64,000 nucleotides of DNA. Source: Actinomycetota bacterium. Lineage in GTDB: Bacteria > Actinomycetota > Acidimicrobiia > Acidimicrobiales > Ilumatobacteraceae. Under the pieces are notes generated by a model. That model worked only from the letters and a program-made list of their open reading frames with translations. It made no database searches and had not been told where the DNA came from. The first letter of the stretch is position 1. Each line of letters begins with the position of its first letter. Where the stretch lies: positions 1 to 64,000 of the forward strand of contig CAUJET010000016.1 of NCBI GenBank assembly GCA_963169665.1, given 5' to 3'. Both the position numbers and the translations under genes were made by a program. This document shows, in pieces, positions 1 to 7,732 of the stretch.

Positions 1-676
1 GCACCAGCATCGCCGGCTCCGACAGTGCCGGCACCGAACGGCCGTCGATCTCGATCATCTGCGGCGCCTCGAAGAGCACGTCATTGTCCAACCGGCTCGA
101 CACCAACGACCCTTGCACACCGAAGTGCACGTCGATCTCGACCCCCCGAACATCGACCAAGGCGTGCTCCTTCACCACCCAGGTTCGGGCAGGACCCGCC
201 TGTACCGGCCCGGGCTTCGACGTTACGTCGCGAAGAGCCTCGAGCGCGCGGTCGAGGTCGGCGAAGCGGACCAACACGTCCAGATCCACGTATTGACGCC
301 ACGTTTCGGACGGGTACACCGTTCTCGCAGTCGCGATGCCCTTGAGCGCGCGCCACTCGATGCCGGCCCGCTCAAAAGCCTCCGCCACGGGCGGCAACGA
401 ACCGTCCACCGACATGGTGTGCCGGCATGCGGCGACAAACCACCTCCGAAGATCGCTCAGCTGCTCCGGTTCGAGTTGGAGCACGTCTTGCGATGCATGC
501 CAGAAGCACCCGAGCACACGTTCCTTCGCGGCCCAGTCGAGCAGACTCTGGCCATCACCGACATCAACTGCAATGCGAGACCGCGGGTCGAGTCCCAACG
601 GTGCGTTCACCACCAACCGTCGCAGCAAGATCTGCCGCACCCCGCTCGACGTCGTGCTGTCGTCAGACAGTGGCAT
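1..676 (-). CDS. Nucleotidyltransferase-family protein (PF14907-like), 3' end cut by window edge
   Basis: The first 225 residues are visible; the gene runs off the left edge. Residues 110-113 (ALKG), a conserved Tyr-Pro at 121-122 and the RxYVDLDVLV stretch at 127-136 are the signature of the nucleotidyltransferase_5 family, in which the DxD acidic pair should bind metal. Its ATG overlaps the stop of the HPr-kinase-like gene by one base (TGATG), so the two are translationally coupled. In characterised lasso and HPr-rel-A type loci a kinase and this nucleotidyltransferase travel together, and I infer a peptide- or sugar-tailoring role. Substrate unknown; family call fairly firm. Confidence 0.72.
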   Translation of the reverse strand, partial: MPLSDDSTTSSGVRQILLRRLVVNAPLGLDPRSRIAVDVGDGQSLLDWAAKERVLGCFWHASQDVLQLEPEQLSDLRRWFVAACRHTMSVDGSLPPVAEAFERAGIEWRALKGIATARTVYPSETWRQYVDLDVLVRFADLDRALEALRDVTSKPGPVQAGPARTWVVKEHALVDVRGVEIDVHFGVQGSLVSSRLDNDVLFEAPQMIEIDGRSVPALSEPAMLV

Positions 677-1503
677 CACGCCAACTCCCGTGCAAGCGCC
701 CGGACCACAGCCTCAGCCTGGTCCAACCGCCGTGGCCGCTGCACGTTGATCAGCGGCACGTCGATCAGGTCGAGCAACAAAGTCGGTGCCGTCGCCACAT
801 GTTGACGGAGCGCATCGCCGATTGCGGCAGCGTGGTACAGGGTCGGCACGATTCGGGCTGCCGGCAGGCGATCGAGCCGCAGATCCGCTCCCCACGAGAG
901 CAGGACGAAGGCGCCGACCGGTGCCCGATCGCTAGCCTGCTTCGTGTCGATCCGCCACCGTTCGCGGGCCCCCACGCGCCCCAATGCTCTGCCGCCGAAC
1001 ACCTCTGCTGCTTCTTTGCGAAGGTCGATCGTGCTCGTGCCGCACAGCACATCGCGACCCTCGATCACCACCACATCGTCAGCTCGCACGGGGAAGCCGA
1101 GCGACCTCGCGGCAGCGACAGTGGTGCTCTTTCCGGCTTCCTTGTCTCCCAACAGCACCACGCACCGATCCCCGACATCGAAGCTCGACGCATGCAGGAC
1201 CAGCCGGCCGCGCCAGTGCTGAATGACTGCGGCAGGGAATGACAGATACGGATGCCGCAGGCCCTCGGCCGTCGGTGCCACATCCAGATCGATCCGAACC
1301 CGACTCGGCTCGCCTCGTTCGATCGAGACTCTCCCGCCCGGCACCTCGATTTCCGAGTGGTTCAGCGTGAATTCGAAGCGTGTCCCTTCGGGCACGACCG
1401 ACGACGAGGTGCCGATGGCGACGACGGCATCGCAGTCGTTCGTCGCCGAGCCGACGCAGAACCGAACGCCATGCACCTCAAAGACACCCATCGGATCGGT
1501 CAT
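676..1503 (-). CDS. HPr kinase/phosphorylase-like P-loop protein (kinase 1)
   Basis: 275 residues. A beta-rich N-terminal half leads to an LHAS segment (about 103-106) and a Walker A loop GDKEAGKST (about 119-127), followed by a DDVVVIEG acidic strand, as in HprK C-terminal folds. The N-terminal sensing domain of true HprK is absent. Its first 26 bases overlap the end of the methyltransferase gene, and its stop overlaps the start of the nucleotidyltransferase, so the three form one operon. In the paeninodin lasso pathway an HprK-like kinase phosphorylates the precursor's C-terminal Ser. By analogy this may be a RiPP tailoring kinase, but the target is an inference. A second homologous-fold kinase lies at 9137-10099. 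Confidence 0.75.
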   Translation of the reverse strand: MTDPMGVFEVHGVRFCVGSATNDCDAVVAIGTSSSVVPEGTRFEFTLNHSEIEVPGGRVSIERGEPSRVRIDLDVAPTAEGLRHPYLSFPAAVIQHWRGRLVLHASSFDVGDRCVVLLGDKEAGKSTTVAAARSLGFPVRADDVVVIEGRDVLCGTSTIDLRKEAAEVFGGRALGRVGARERWRIDTKQASDRAPVGAFVLLSWGADLRLDRLPAARIVPTLYHAAAIGDALRQHVATAPTLLLDLIDVPLINVQRPRRLDQAEAVVRALARELA

Positions 1504-2323
1504 CGCTCATCACCACCCGTCGACACACAGCGCGAGCCACCCCGACGGTCGAGATCTCGACGATCTCGAACCCTGCCGCCTCCACCTCGGCGCGCAACCC
1601 CTGTTCTTCGAACATGTGTGCGAAGTTCGGCGTGAGCATGTCGCCGCGCTCTGGAGCGCTGACGCCGAACCACCGAGCGGTCAACCGACCCCCCAGCGCC
1701 ACCGAGCGGATGTACCGATGTGCATCGGTGGCGGCGAAGTACGACAGCAGCATCGGCGCGCCGGGGTCAAGCACGCTGGCCGCACGCTCGAGCAACTCGA
1801 CCCGTGTACCACGACCTCGCACGAGCGAATACGACGACCATCCCAACACCAGTGCCTGATACGGCCCGGTCGCCGTGGGCGGCCACATGTCGCGCTCACA
1901 TGCGTGCATCCGCCCGTGCCTCGTGCCGGCGTGGTCGAAGGCGACATCGACACCCGCCGCGAGCGCTGAGTTGTACTCACAACCCTCGACGGCAAACCCG
2001 CGCCGTGCGAACTCGACCATCTCGCGTCCACCACCGGCAGCCCACACGAAGACGCGACCGGACGTCGGAAACAGTCGGTCGACGGCGTCGCGCTCCCACC
2101 ACTGGAAACCTCCCGTGTTGTACGCAACGTCGGCGTAGAGATCGTCGTGCGCATAGAGCCGCTCATCGATCGCTCGAAGCTGTGCAGGCGAGCTGGTCGC
2201 AAGGGCGACGCCGTCGAACAACCCACCAAACACCAGCCGAGCCCATGTCGCAGCATGCTCGCCCGCCGCCCCGCATCGCCGGGCAGCGCGAAACACCCTT
2301 GCTCGTCCTTCCTGCCGCCGCAT
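1478..2323 (-). CDS. Class I SAM-dependent methyltransferase-like protein
   Basis: 281 residues from the ATG at 2323. A Rossmann motif I is seen as VWAAGGGREMVEFA (about 93-106), followed by an acidic motif II ending VEGCEYN (about 112-118) and a later LVLGWSSYS strand equivalent to motif IV. This is the usual layout of a small-molecule or peptide methyltransferase. The conserved body starts near residue 45, so an internal GTG start is possible. It heads the minus-strand set methyltransferase, kinase, nucleotidyltransferase and is divergent from the peptide gene at 2427, with about 100 bp between them that could hold both promoters. Methylation of a RiPP core is plausible but not shown. Confidence 0.68.
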   Translation of the reverse strand: MRRQEGRARVFRAARRCGAAGEHAATWARLVFGGLFDGVALATSSPAQLRAIDERLYAHDDLYADVAYNTGGFQWWERDAVDRLFPTSGRVFVWAAGGGREMVEFARRGFAVEGCEYNSALAAGVDVAFDHAGTRHGRMHACERDMWPPTATGPYQALVLGWSSYSLVRGRGTRVELLERAASVLDPGAPMLLSYFAATDAHRYIRSVALGGRLTARWFGVSAPERGDMLTPNFAHMFEEQGLRAEVEAAGFEIVEISTVGVARAVCRRVVMSDDRSDGCL

Positions 2324-2426
2324 GTCGCCACGGTAGTTGCTGCGGAAACTCCGACGAATCGCCGTCGGGCAACCTGAGCAACGTTCCTGAACTGTGCTAC
2401 CGTCAAGATTTCTTCAAGGAGGTGCC

Positions 2427-2573
2427 ATGCGTCGTCAGTACACGACCCCCAATGTGATCGACATCGGTTCGATCGCCGAGATGACCGGACAGAACTTCAA
2501 CAAGATCAACTCGGCACAGGATGCCGCTAGCCAGACCATTCCCAGCATCATCGGATCGCTGACCCCGATCTGA
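2427..2573 (+). CDS. Lasso-leader-type RiPP precursor with non-canonical core (precursor 2)
   Basis: 48 residues with a very strong Shine-Dalgarno (AAGGAGGT at 2416-2423, three bases before the ATG). Residues 5-20 fit the actinobacterial lasso leader spacing exactly: Tyr5, Pro8, Val10, Gly14 and Thr20, where Thr is normally the penultimate leader residue (YxxPxLxxxGxxxxxT). That places the leader at 1-21 and the core at 22-48, starting Gln-Asn-Phe and ending Thr-Pro-Ile. Core positions 7, 8 and 9 are Asn, Ser and Ala, so the Asp/Glu needed for a normal 7-9 residue lasso ring is missing; the only acidic core residue is Asp32 (core position 11). A large hairpin and a stand-alone asparagine-synthetase domain follow. 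The leader assignment is strong; the final product is unknown. Confidence 0.7.
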   Translation: MRRQYTTPNVIDIGSIAEMTGQNFNKINSAQDAASQTIPSIIGSLTPI

Positions 2574-2624
2574 ACCCGAACGGTCCGGCCGATCCTCACG
2601 GATAGAGCTCGACTGACCGTCGGA

Positions 2625-3776
2625 CTGACCAAGATCGACCAGGCGCTCGGTTTCACGACCGGGCGCCTGGTTGGCGTTTCACCGCTCCCGGCGTCTCGGG
2701 TACCACCACGCATCGCGCTCGAGCAGTGCCTGGTCGAGGCCCTCAGCAGGTCACCGTGCGGCGTCGCCTTCTCGGGCGGTCGGGACTCGTCGGCACTTCT
2801 CGCACTGGCGTGCGACCTCGCAACGCGACACGGTCATCCACTGCCGATACCGGTGACCCTCAGGTTCGACGACGACCCCGAATCGAACGAAGACGAGTGG
2901 CAGCGCATCGTGCTCGATCACCTCGGCATCGACCACCGGGTGGAGATCGATGCCCGAGGCCGGTCGACGATGACCGGCCCCTACGCCGAAACGCTCTATC
3001 GGCGGCACGGCCTGCTGTATCCCGCGAACCTCCACACCCACCTGGCGATGGCACTCCACTTCGAGGGCGGATCCATCATCACCGGGGCCGGCGGCGACGA
3101 GGTCTTCGCCAGCCCGGCAGAGCCGCTCCTCAGGGTGCTCGCCGGCAAGCTCCGCCCGCGACCGGCTCACGTCGCGTCGTTCGCCCGTAACTCGCTTCCG
3201 GGCCGTGAAGCGCGCGCCGCGCGAACGCTGATGGCGACACATACGTGGGTCCGACCGGAGGTTCGGCAAGAACTCGAACGGCGCGTCGGCCGCGCCTACT
3301 GGGACGCGCCTCGGCGATATGACGCAGGCCTTCGTCACTGGGTGCAGGACCGGTACTACGTCGGGCTGCAAGAAACCCTGGCAGCAGTCGGACAGACCGC
3401 ACGCTGCTCGGTGGTCGCGCCGTTCCTCGACCACCGCTTCCTCGCTTCCTTCGCAACGCATGCCGGGTTCGCCGGCCCGACGTCACGAACTGACGCGATG
3501 CGCGAGCTGTTCGGCGAGTTCCTCCCAGCCGCGACGGTCAGCCGGTCGTCGAAGGCCACGTTCACCGCAGCACTTCACGCCGTCGAGCAGGAGTTCCTCG
3601 ACGAATGGGCGGGCGAAGGGGTACCGCTCGACCTCGTGGACCCCGAAGTGCTCCGCACCGAGTGGGCAACCGCTGCCCCGCACGCGTGCACCAGCTTGCT
3701 GCTGCAGTCTGCGTACTTCACGTGGAAGGGCGTGGAGGCCTGTTGCGATCAAACCTCGGGAGACGGGTCCGCGTAG
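2625..3776 (+). CDS. Stand-alone asparagine synthetase C-domain protein (start uncertain)
   Basis: The PP-loop SGGRDSS sits at about 2763-2783 and a GDEVFA segment follows, both typical of the ATP-pyrophosphatase (synthetase) domain of AsnB and lasso cyclases. About 383 residues are open from 2625. The N-terminal glutamine amidotransferase domain of AsnB and of ordinary lasso cyclases is absent. The frame has no ATG, GTG or TTG between the precursor stop (2571-2573) and 2853, and 2853 is already downstream of the PP-loop. I therefore chose a CTG at 2625; CTG at 2613 is equally possible. Upstream residues (TGRLVGVSPLP, then VPPR) look like the N-terminus of related stand-alone proteins. It should activate a carboxylate as acyl-AMP, probably on precursor 2. 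The last 28 bases overlap the convergent exporter gene. Confidence 0.68.
   Translation: MTKIDQALGFTTGRLVGVSPLPASRVPPRIALEQCLVEALSRSPCGVAFSGGRDSSALLALACDLATRHGHPLPIPVTLRFDDDPESNEDEWQRIVLDHLGIDHRVEIDARGRSTMTGPYAETLYRRHGLLYPANLHTHLAMALHFEGGSIITGAGGDEVFASPAEPLLRVLAGKLRPRPAHVASFARNSLPGREARAARTLMATHTWVRPEVRQELERRVGRAYWDAPRRYDAGLRHWVQDRYYVGLQETLAAVGQTARCSVVAPFLDHRFLASFATHAGFAGPTSRTDAMRELFGEFLPAATVSRSSKATFTAALHAVEQEFLDEWAGEGVPLDLVDPEVLRTEWATAAPHACTSLLLQSAYFTWKGVEACCDQTSGDGSA
2638..2671 (+). terminator. Large hairpin after precursor 2 (terminator or attenuator)
   Basis: ACCAGGCGC (2638-2646) pairs perfectly with GCGCCTGGT (2663-2671), and inner CGG/CCG bases extend the stem, leaving an 8-base loop. 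It lies 65 bases after the precursor stop and inside the open frame that leads into the asparagine-synthetase domain. A similar hairpin follows the other precursor at 5618-5646. I read it as a partial terminator that raises precursor over enzyme expression; no strong U-tract follows. Confidence 0.5.
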
Positions 3777-5602
3777 GCATTGGCTTGCAGCGTGAACAAC
3801 TCCGCATACAGGCCACGCCGCGCCATCAGCTGTTCGTGGTTGCCCTGCTCGACAACCCGGCCCTGCTCGAGCACGAAGATCCGGTCAGCAGCGCGAACGG
3901 TCGAGAAGCGGTGCGAGATGAGCAGCACCGTGCGCCCCTGGTAGAGCTCGTGAATCCGGTCGAAGAGATCGGCTTCGGAGCGGGGATCGAGCGACGCCGT
4001 GGGTTCGTCGAGGATGAGCAGGGGTGCGTCGCGGAAGAACGCCCGGGCCAACGCAACCCGCTGCCACTGGCCGCCGGAAAGATCACTTCCGCCCCAGTAT
4101 TCCGTGCCCAGCTGGGTGTCGTAACCCTCCGGGAGCTTCTCGAGAAAGCCATCGGCCGAGGCCCGGAGAGCTGCCTCACGCAACGCCACTTCATCCGAGA
4201 GCCGCTCATGCCTCCCGAAGCCGATGTTCTCGCGGGCGGACAGCAGGTACCGGACGTAGTCCTGGAAGATGACGCCCACGTTGCTGCTCACCTGGGCAGG
4301 GTCGACCGTCGAAAGGTCGACGCCATCCCACCTGATCGCCCCCGACGACGGGGCGTACAGCCCGGCGAGCAGTTTGGCCAGGGTCGTCTTGCCGGAGCCG
4401 TTCTCCCCCACGAGCGCGACGACCTCCCCGCGACGTACCTCGATCGACACGTCCACCAGCACCGGTTCGGCACGATTCGGGTAGGAGAACGACACGTGGT
4501 CGACCTCGATCAGATCGAAACCTGCGGGCGCGTCGCCGGTGGGCCTGGCCTGCTCGAGCGCCGGCATCGCCTCCACGAACGAGGTGAAGTCCTCGATGAA
4601 CAACGAACTCTCGTACAACGAGGTGGCGCCTCCGGCGAGAGCGCCGAGGCGTTGCGCGAACAGGAGGATCGCCGTCGCAGCGGCCCCCGCTTCGGCGAGA
4701 TCGAGCCGGCCCGAGCTGATGAACCACACCAGCAATGCCAGGGCGCCGGCGTTGAGGAACGCCGTGGCGAGCGCTCCCAGCAATCCGAATCTCAGCCGGC
4801 GTGCAGCCATCGCCTTGAGCTCGACGATCCGTGTCTCGTAGAGCGCGTCATGACGGTCGCGGAGGAACGAGGTGAGCCCGAACGCCCTCACCTCGGCAGC
4901 ACCCTCTCGTTTCGAGAGCACGTCCGCGAGGTATGACCTTCTCCGATCGCGCTCGGTCTGAGCGACGGAGAACTGATACGACGCCTTGCTCGCCTTGGCC
5001 GTCGCGACCCAAGCAGGTACATAGGCGACGAGCAGCGCCGCGAGGAAGATCGGTTCGATCAGCAGCAGCGCGACGCCGATGCCGCCCATCGTCACCAGCG
5101 CGCTCATCATGGTGAGTACACCGGTGGCCATCTGATACGGCCGGGACGAGGCGTTCACCTGTGCTCGAAGCAGGCGGTTGTGGAACTGCGGCGAGTCGAA
5201 CGTGATCAGGTCGACAGCGGTCGCCACCTCGAGCACCTGGCCGATCGCGTGGCGCGCAACCAAATCTCCCATGACGTACTGCTGCTCGACACGAGCAAGC
5301 CCCGTGAATGCCACCACGGAACTCAAGGTCGCAATCCCGATGAGCCAGGGCACCACCGATGCGAACTCCGTCCCATTCCCGAGGTCGAGAAGTTCCGCAA
5401 TGAGTCGCTGGCTGACCAAGACCTGCCCCGCCAGGGCAACAGCGCCGAGCAACTGAAAGCAGGCGTTGAGCGTGAACTGGCGCGGCGCTGCCTGCCACGC
5501 CAGTTGGAGCGCCCCCTTGATCAGTCGAGGCAGCCGCCTCAGCTGTCTCGTACGGCCGTAGAGGAAGAGCTCGTTGAGGTTGATCTGGTCGGGTTGGTCC
5601 AT
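3749..5602 (-). CDS. ABC transporter, fused permease-ATPase (lasso D exporter)
   Basis: 617 residues from the ATG at 5602 (MDQPDQ). The N-terminal half carries about six membrane spans; the ATPase half has Walker A GENGSGKTT (about 399-407), signature LSGGQ (about 509-513), Walker B LLILDEPT (about 530-537) and an H-loop ISHRFS. This is the half-transporter architecture of lasso-peptide D proteins, which export the mature peptide and give self-immunity as homodimers. A longer frame extends to 5749 but would run through the hairpin and into precursor 1, so 5602 is preferred. It is separated from the precursor by the 5618-5646 hairpin, so expression is probably lower than that of the peptide. 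Confidence 0.85.
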   Translation of the reverse strand: MDQPDQINLNELFLYGRTRQLRRLPRLIKGALQLAWQAAPRQFTLNACFQLLGAVALAGQVLVSQRLIAELLDLGNGTEFASVVPWLIGIATLSSVVAFTGLARVEQQYVMGDLVARHAIGQVLEVATAVDLITFDSPQFHNRLLRAQVNASSRPYQMATGVLTMMSALVTMGGIGVALLLIEPIFLAALLVAYVPAWVATAKASKASYQFSVAQTERDRRRSYLADVLSKREGAAEVRAFGLTSFLRDRHDALYETRIVELKAMAARRLRFGLLGALATAFLNAGALALLVWFISSGRLDLAEAGAAATAILLFAQRLGALAGGATSLYESSLFIEDFTSFVEAMPALEQARPTGDAPAGFDLIEVDHVSFSYPNRAEPVLVDVSIEVRRGEVVALVGENGSGKTTLAKLLAGLYAPSSGAIRWDGVDLSTVDPAQVSSNVGVIFQDYVRYLLSARENIGFGRHERLSDEVALREAALRASADGFLEKLPEGYDTQLGTEYWGGSDLSGGQWQRVALARAFFRDAPLLILDEPTASLDPRSEADLFDRIHELYQGRTVLLISHRFSTVRAADRIFVLEQGRVVEQGNHEQLMARRGLYAELFTLQANAYADPSPEV

Positions 5603-5617
5603 TGTGTGGAGTACGAG

Positions 5618-5646
5618 AAAGGGGCCAGCGATTTCGCTGGCCCCTT
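5618..5646 (-). terminator. Hairpin between lasso precursor 1 and exporter
   Basis: GGGGCCAGCG (5621-5630) pairs perfectly with CGCTGGCCCC (5635-5644) around a four-base ATTT loop, with A/T pairs at the foot. Read on the minus strand it is followed by TTTCTC. It lies 42 bases past the precursor stop and just before the exporter start, a good position for an attenuating terminator. Confidence 0.7.
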
Positions 5647-5687
5647 CGTCGAGAGTGCGATCCCGGCAGAGCCGGAGACGGAAACCG

Positions 5688-5822
5688 TCAGTTCTTTCCC
5701 TTGCCTGCTTCCACGCCAGTCTTGCTCTTGCCGTCAGCGTTGCCGACACCGGAGCCCGTAGTCAGCGTCTTAAACGAGCCGAGATCCGTCAAGTCCATCG
5801 TGGTGTACGTCTTCTTTTCCAT
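5688..5822 (-). CDS. Lasso peptide precursor (precursor 1), Gly1/Asp8 core
   Basis: 44 residues with a GGGAGG ribosome site six bases before the ATG. The leader has Tyr6, Leu11, Gly15 and Thr21 at the spacing recognised by lasso B1 proteins, with Met9 in place of the usual Pro. Thr21 at position -2 puts cleavage after Thr22. The predicted 22-residue core starts Gly-Ser-Gly-Val and has Asp30 at core position 8, so an 8-residue Gly1-Asp8 macrolactam is expected. The tail is rich in Gly and Lys, has a single Glu, ends in Asn and has no aromatic residue anywhere, which is odd because lasso tails are usually held by bulky plug residues. The gene lies after the cyclase and before the exporter (order B2-C-A-D), not at the operon front as is common. 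Confidence 0.85.
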   Translation of the reverse strand: MEKKTYTTMDLTDLGSFKTLTTGSGVGNADGKSKTGVEAGKGKN

Positions 5823-5857
5823 TGGTGCCTCCCAGCCGCCTGAGTGAACCGAGACTA

Positions 5858-7732
5858 TCAGATCTCGCCCTGGCTGTCGCCGCCGAACGGCCGCAACCCG
5901 TGTTGGGCATTCGCCCAGGCATGCACCGACCACGCACACCACCACTCCCAGATCGGGCCAACAGATGACGGCGCCGCGGCCGCTCGAACGCCGGCCCGCT
6001 CAAGTGCCTCCACATCGATGAACGGCAGATGCACCGAATGCGGAACACCCGTCAGCTTGCGAGTGAGCGACAAGCCGGCCAGCACCCAGGAGTCGTTGAA
6101 GACGGCTTTGTCCGTGCGATTCAGTGTCGCAACGGGCAGGCTCTGACCGAGGACCCGCCGATGCAGACCTCGCAGGCGTCGATCCGCCACGAGGATCTCC
6201 TCGCTCAACGACAGGACGTACTCGACGAGGCGCACGTCGAGATACGGATGGCGGGCCTCCACCCCTGACGCCGGCCCGAGCCGGTCCCACAGATCCTCGA
6301 ACCAGCAGAGATGGCCCAGGTAGTGGTTCGCCCGCATGCCTCGCGACCGACCCCATCGACCGCGCATCCTGAACGGGACATCGGTCGGCACCATCGACGC
6401 AGGCCGAGTGACGAATTCCGTGGTCTGGGGCTGACGACGCCAACGCGCGCGGTAGAGCGCAACGCGAGAACTTCTTGAGAGCACGTGCACGAACGCACCC
6501 GCGAGTTGCCGTACGAGGAACCGAGGCACGTCGCGGGCGCGATAACCGGCATGTCGAAGGAGGTGGCCCGCTCGAATGACATGACCGCGGGCGATCAGCC
6601 CGGCGGCCGCTGCCTGCATCGAGCCGTGGAGCAGGTGATCCCCTCCCTGCCCATCCAGCACGACTCGGCACCCGGACGAGGCCGCGAGCCTGTCGAGCGG
6701 CACGTACCAGCGGCTGTCGGGAGTCGACGGCAGATCCATCGACGCCGCGATCTCCTCGACGAAGTCGTACTCGGGAGCCTGCTTCGCGTCGATCGTGCGC
6801 AACTCGATGCCGATGTGGTGCGCTGCATCTCGGATGTAGTGGCCCTCATCACACGGCAAGCCCGGGAACTCCACCCCGACAGCAAGCAGCTGCTTCGCGT
6901 CGACAAGTTGTGCCGCAACCGCGGCCACCGACGTCGAGTCGAATCCACCGCTCAGCTGAATTGCCACCCTGCCCGGCGCACGCAGCCGATGCCGGACGGA
7001 TGCCTCGAACAACCGACGCACCTCCGCTGCAGCCTCGTCGACCGAGACGGACCGGTGTGGAACGTCCAGGACCCAGTACCGGCGGCTGGAGGTCGGCCGC
7101 CCAGCGGCCATCGTCATGACATGACCGCCTGGCAGCCGACGGACGAATCGATGTGGGGTGGCCTCAGGATCGCAGTCCATCGCCCGCGCGAACCTCACCA
7201 GATAGTCGTCATCGTATGCGAGGACCTCCTGTCGAGCACGAACGACCGACCGGAGCGTCGAGCCCACCACTCGTCCACCGTCTGGAAGCTCCGTCCAGTA
7301 GACGGGCCTGATCCCGAAGTGATCTCGACCCACGAACAAGGTCTGCAGCTCTTCGTCCCAGATCGCGAACGCGAAGTCCCCGTACAGGTGCTCGACGAGG
7401 CGCTCACCCCATTTGCAGTACGCACCGAGAATCAGATCAGCGTCGGTGAGCAAACGGTCTGGCGATCCGCCCAACGCTGCTCGAAGTTCGGCGCCATTGT
7501 CGACTCGTGCGTCGGCCACCAGCCAGATCGGGCGCTCGGTGTGCCGGAGAGGGAAGCGCTCGGCCTGACTCTCCGGAGTTGTGCAGAACTGAGCGTGAGC
7601 GAGGAAGGTCGGGCCGCAATCGAGCACCGATTGTCGATCGGGGCCACGAGCCACAATGTCAGCCGCCAGCCCGGTGAGCACCTGCGGAGACGGCTCGTTG
7701 GCACCGCGTAGCAGGACCGCGAAACCGCTCAC
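5858..7732 (-). CDS. Lasso cyclase (asparagine-synthetase-like C protein)
   Basis: 624 residues. An N-terminal class-II amidotransferase-like domain (about 1-200, with YGDFAFAIWDE at 117-127) is followed by the synthetase domain with PP-loop SGGFDS at 261-266 and a LDGQGGDHLL segment. The catalytic Cys that should follow the initiator Met is Ser (MSGF), so the glutaminase half should be inactive. That fits lasso cyclases, which adenylate the ring Asp/Glu and use the core N-terminus as amine instead of ammonia. It starts with a GTG that overlaps the stop of the B2 gene by four bases. It should close the Gly1-Asp8 amide of precursor 1 and may or may not serve precursor 2. Confidence 0.88.
   Translation of the reverse strand: MSGFAVLLRGANEPSPQVLTGLAADIVARGPDRQSVLDCGPTFLAHAQFCTTPESQAERFPLRHTERPIWLVADARVDNGAELRAALGGSPDRLLTDADLILGAYCKWGERLVEHLYGDFAFAIWDEELQTLFVGRDHFGIRPVYWTELPDGGRVVGSTLRSVVRARQEVLAYDDDYLVRFARAMDCDPEATPHRFVRRLPGGHVMTMAAGRPTSSRRYWVLDVPHRSVSVDEAAAEVRRLFEASVRHRLRAPGRVAIQLSGGFDSTSVAAVAAQLVDAKQLLAVGVEFPGLPCDEGHYIRDAAHHIGIELRTIDAKQAPEYDFVEEIAASMDLPSTPDSRWYVPLDRLAASSGCRVVLDGQGGDHLLHGSMQAAAAGLIARGHVIRAGHLLRHAGYRARDVPRFLVRQLAGAFVHVLSRSSRVALYRARWRRQPQTTEFVTRPASMVPTDVPFRMRGRWGRSRGMRANHYLGHLCWFEDLWDRLGPASGVEARHPYLDVRLVEYVLSLSEEILVADRRLRGLHRRVLGQSLPVATLNRTDKAVFNDSWVLAGLSLTRKLTGVPHSVHLPFIDVEALERAGVRAAAAPSSVGPIWEWWCAWSVHAWANAQHGLRPFGGDSQGEI

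Noticed and set aside
2571-2680. Selenocysteine read-through of the precursor UGA into the synthetase domain
   Set aside because: The only large hairpin begins 65 bases after the UGA, too far for a bacterial SECIS element, and the peptide ends sensibly at the UGA. CTG initiation or a sequence error is simpler.
2671-2856. Short plus-strand frame starting TTG/ATG at 2671
   Set aside because: It is out of frame with the clear SGGRDS synthetase coding and its product is Arg/Ser-rich, typical of a shadow frame.
5603-5749. Longer N-terminus for the ABC exporter from 5749
   Set aside because: It would read through the hairpin and overlap the lasso precursor out of frame; the ATG at 5602 gives a normal-length D protein.
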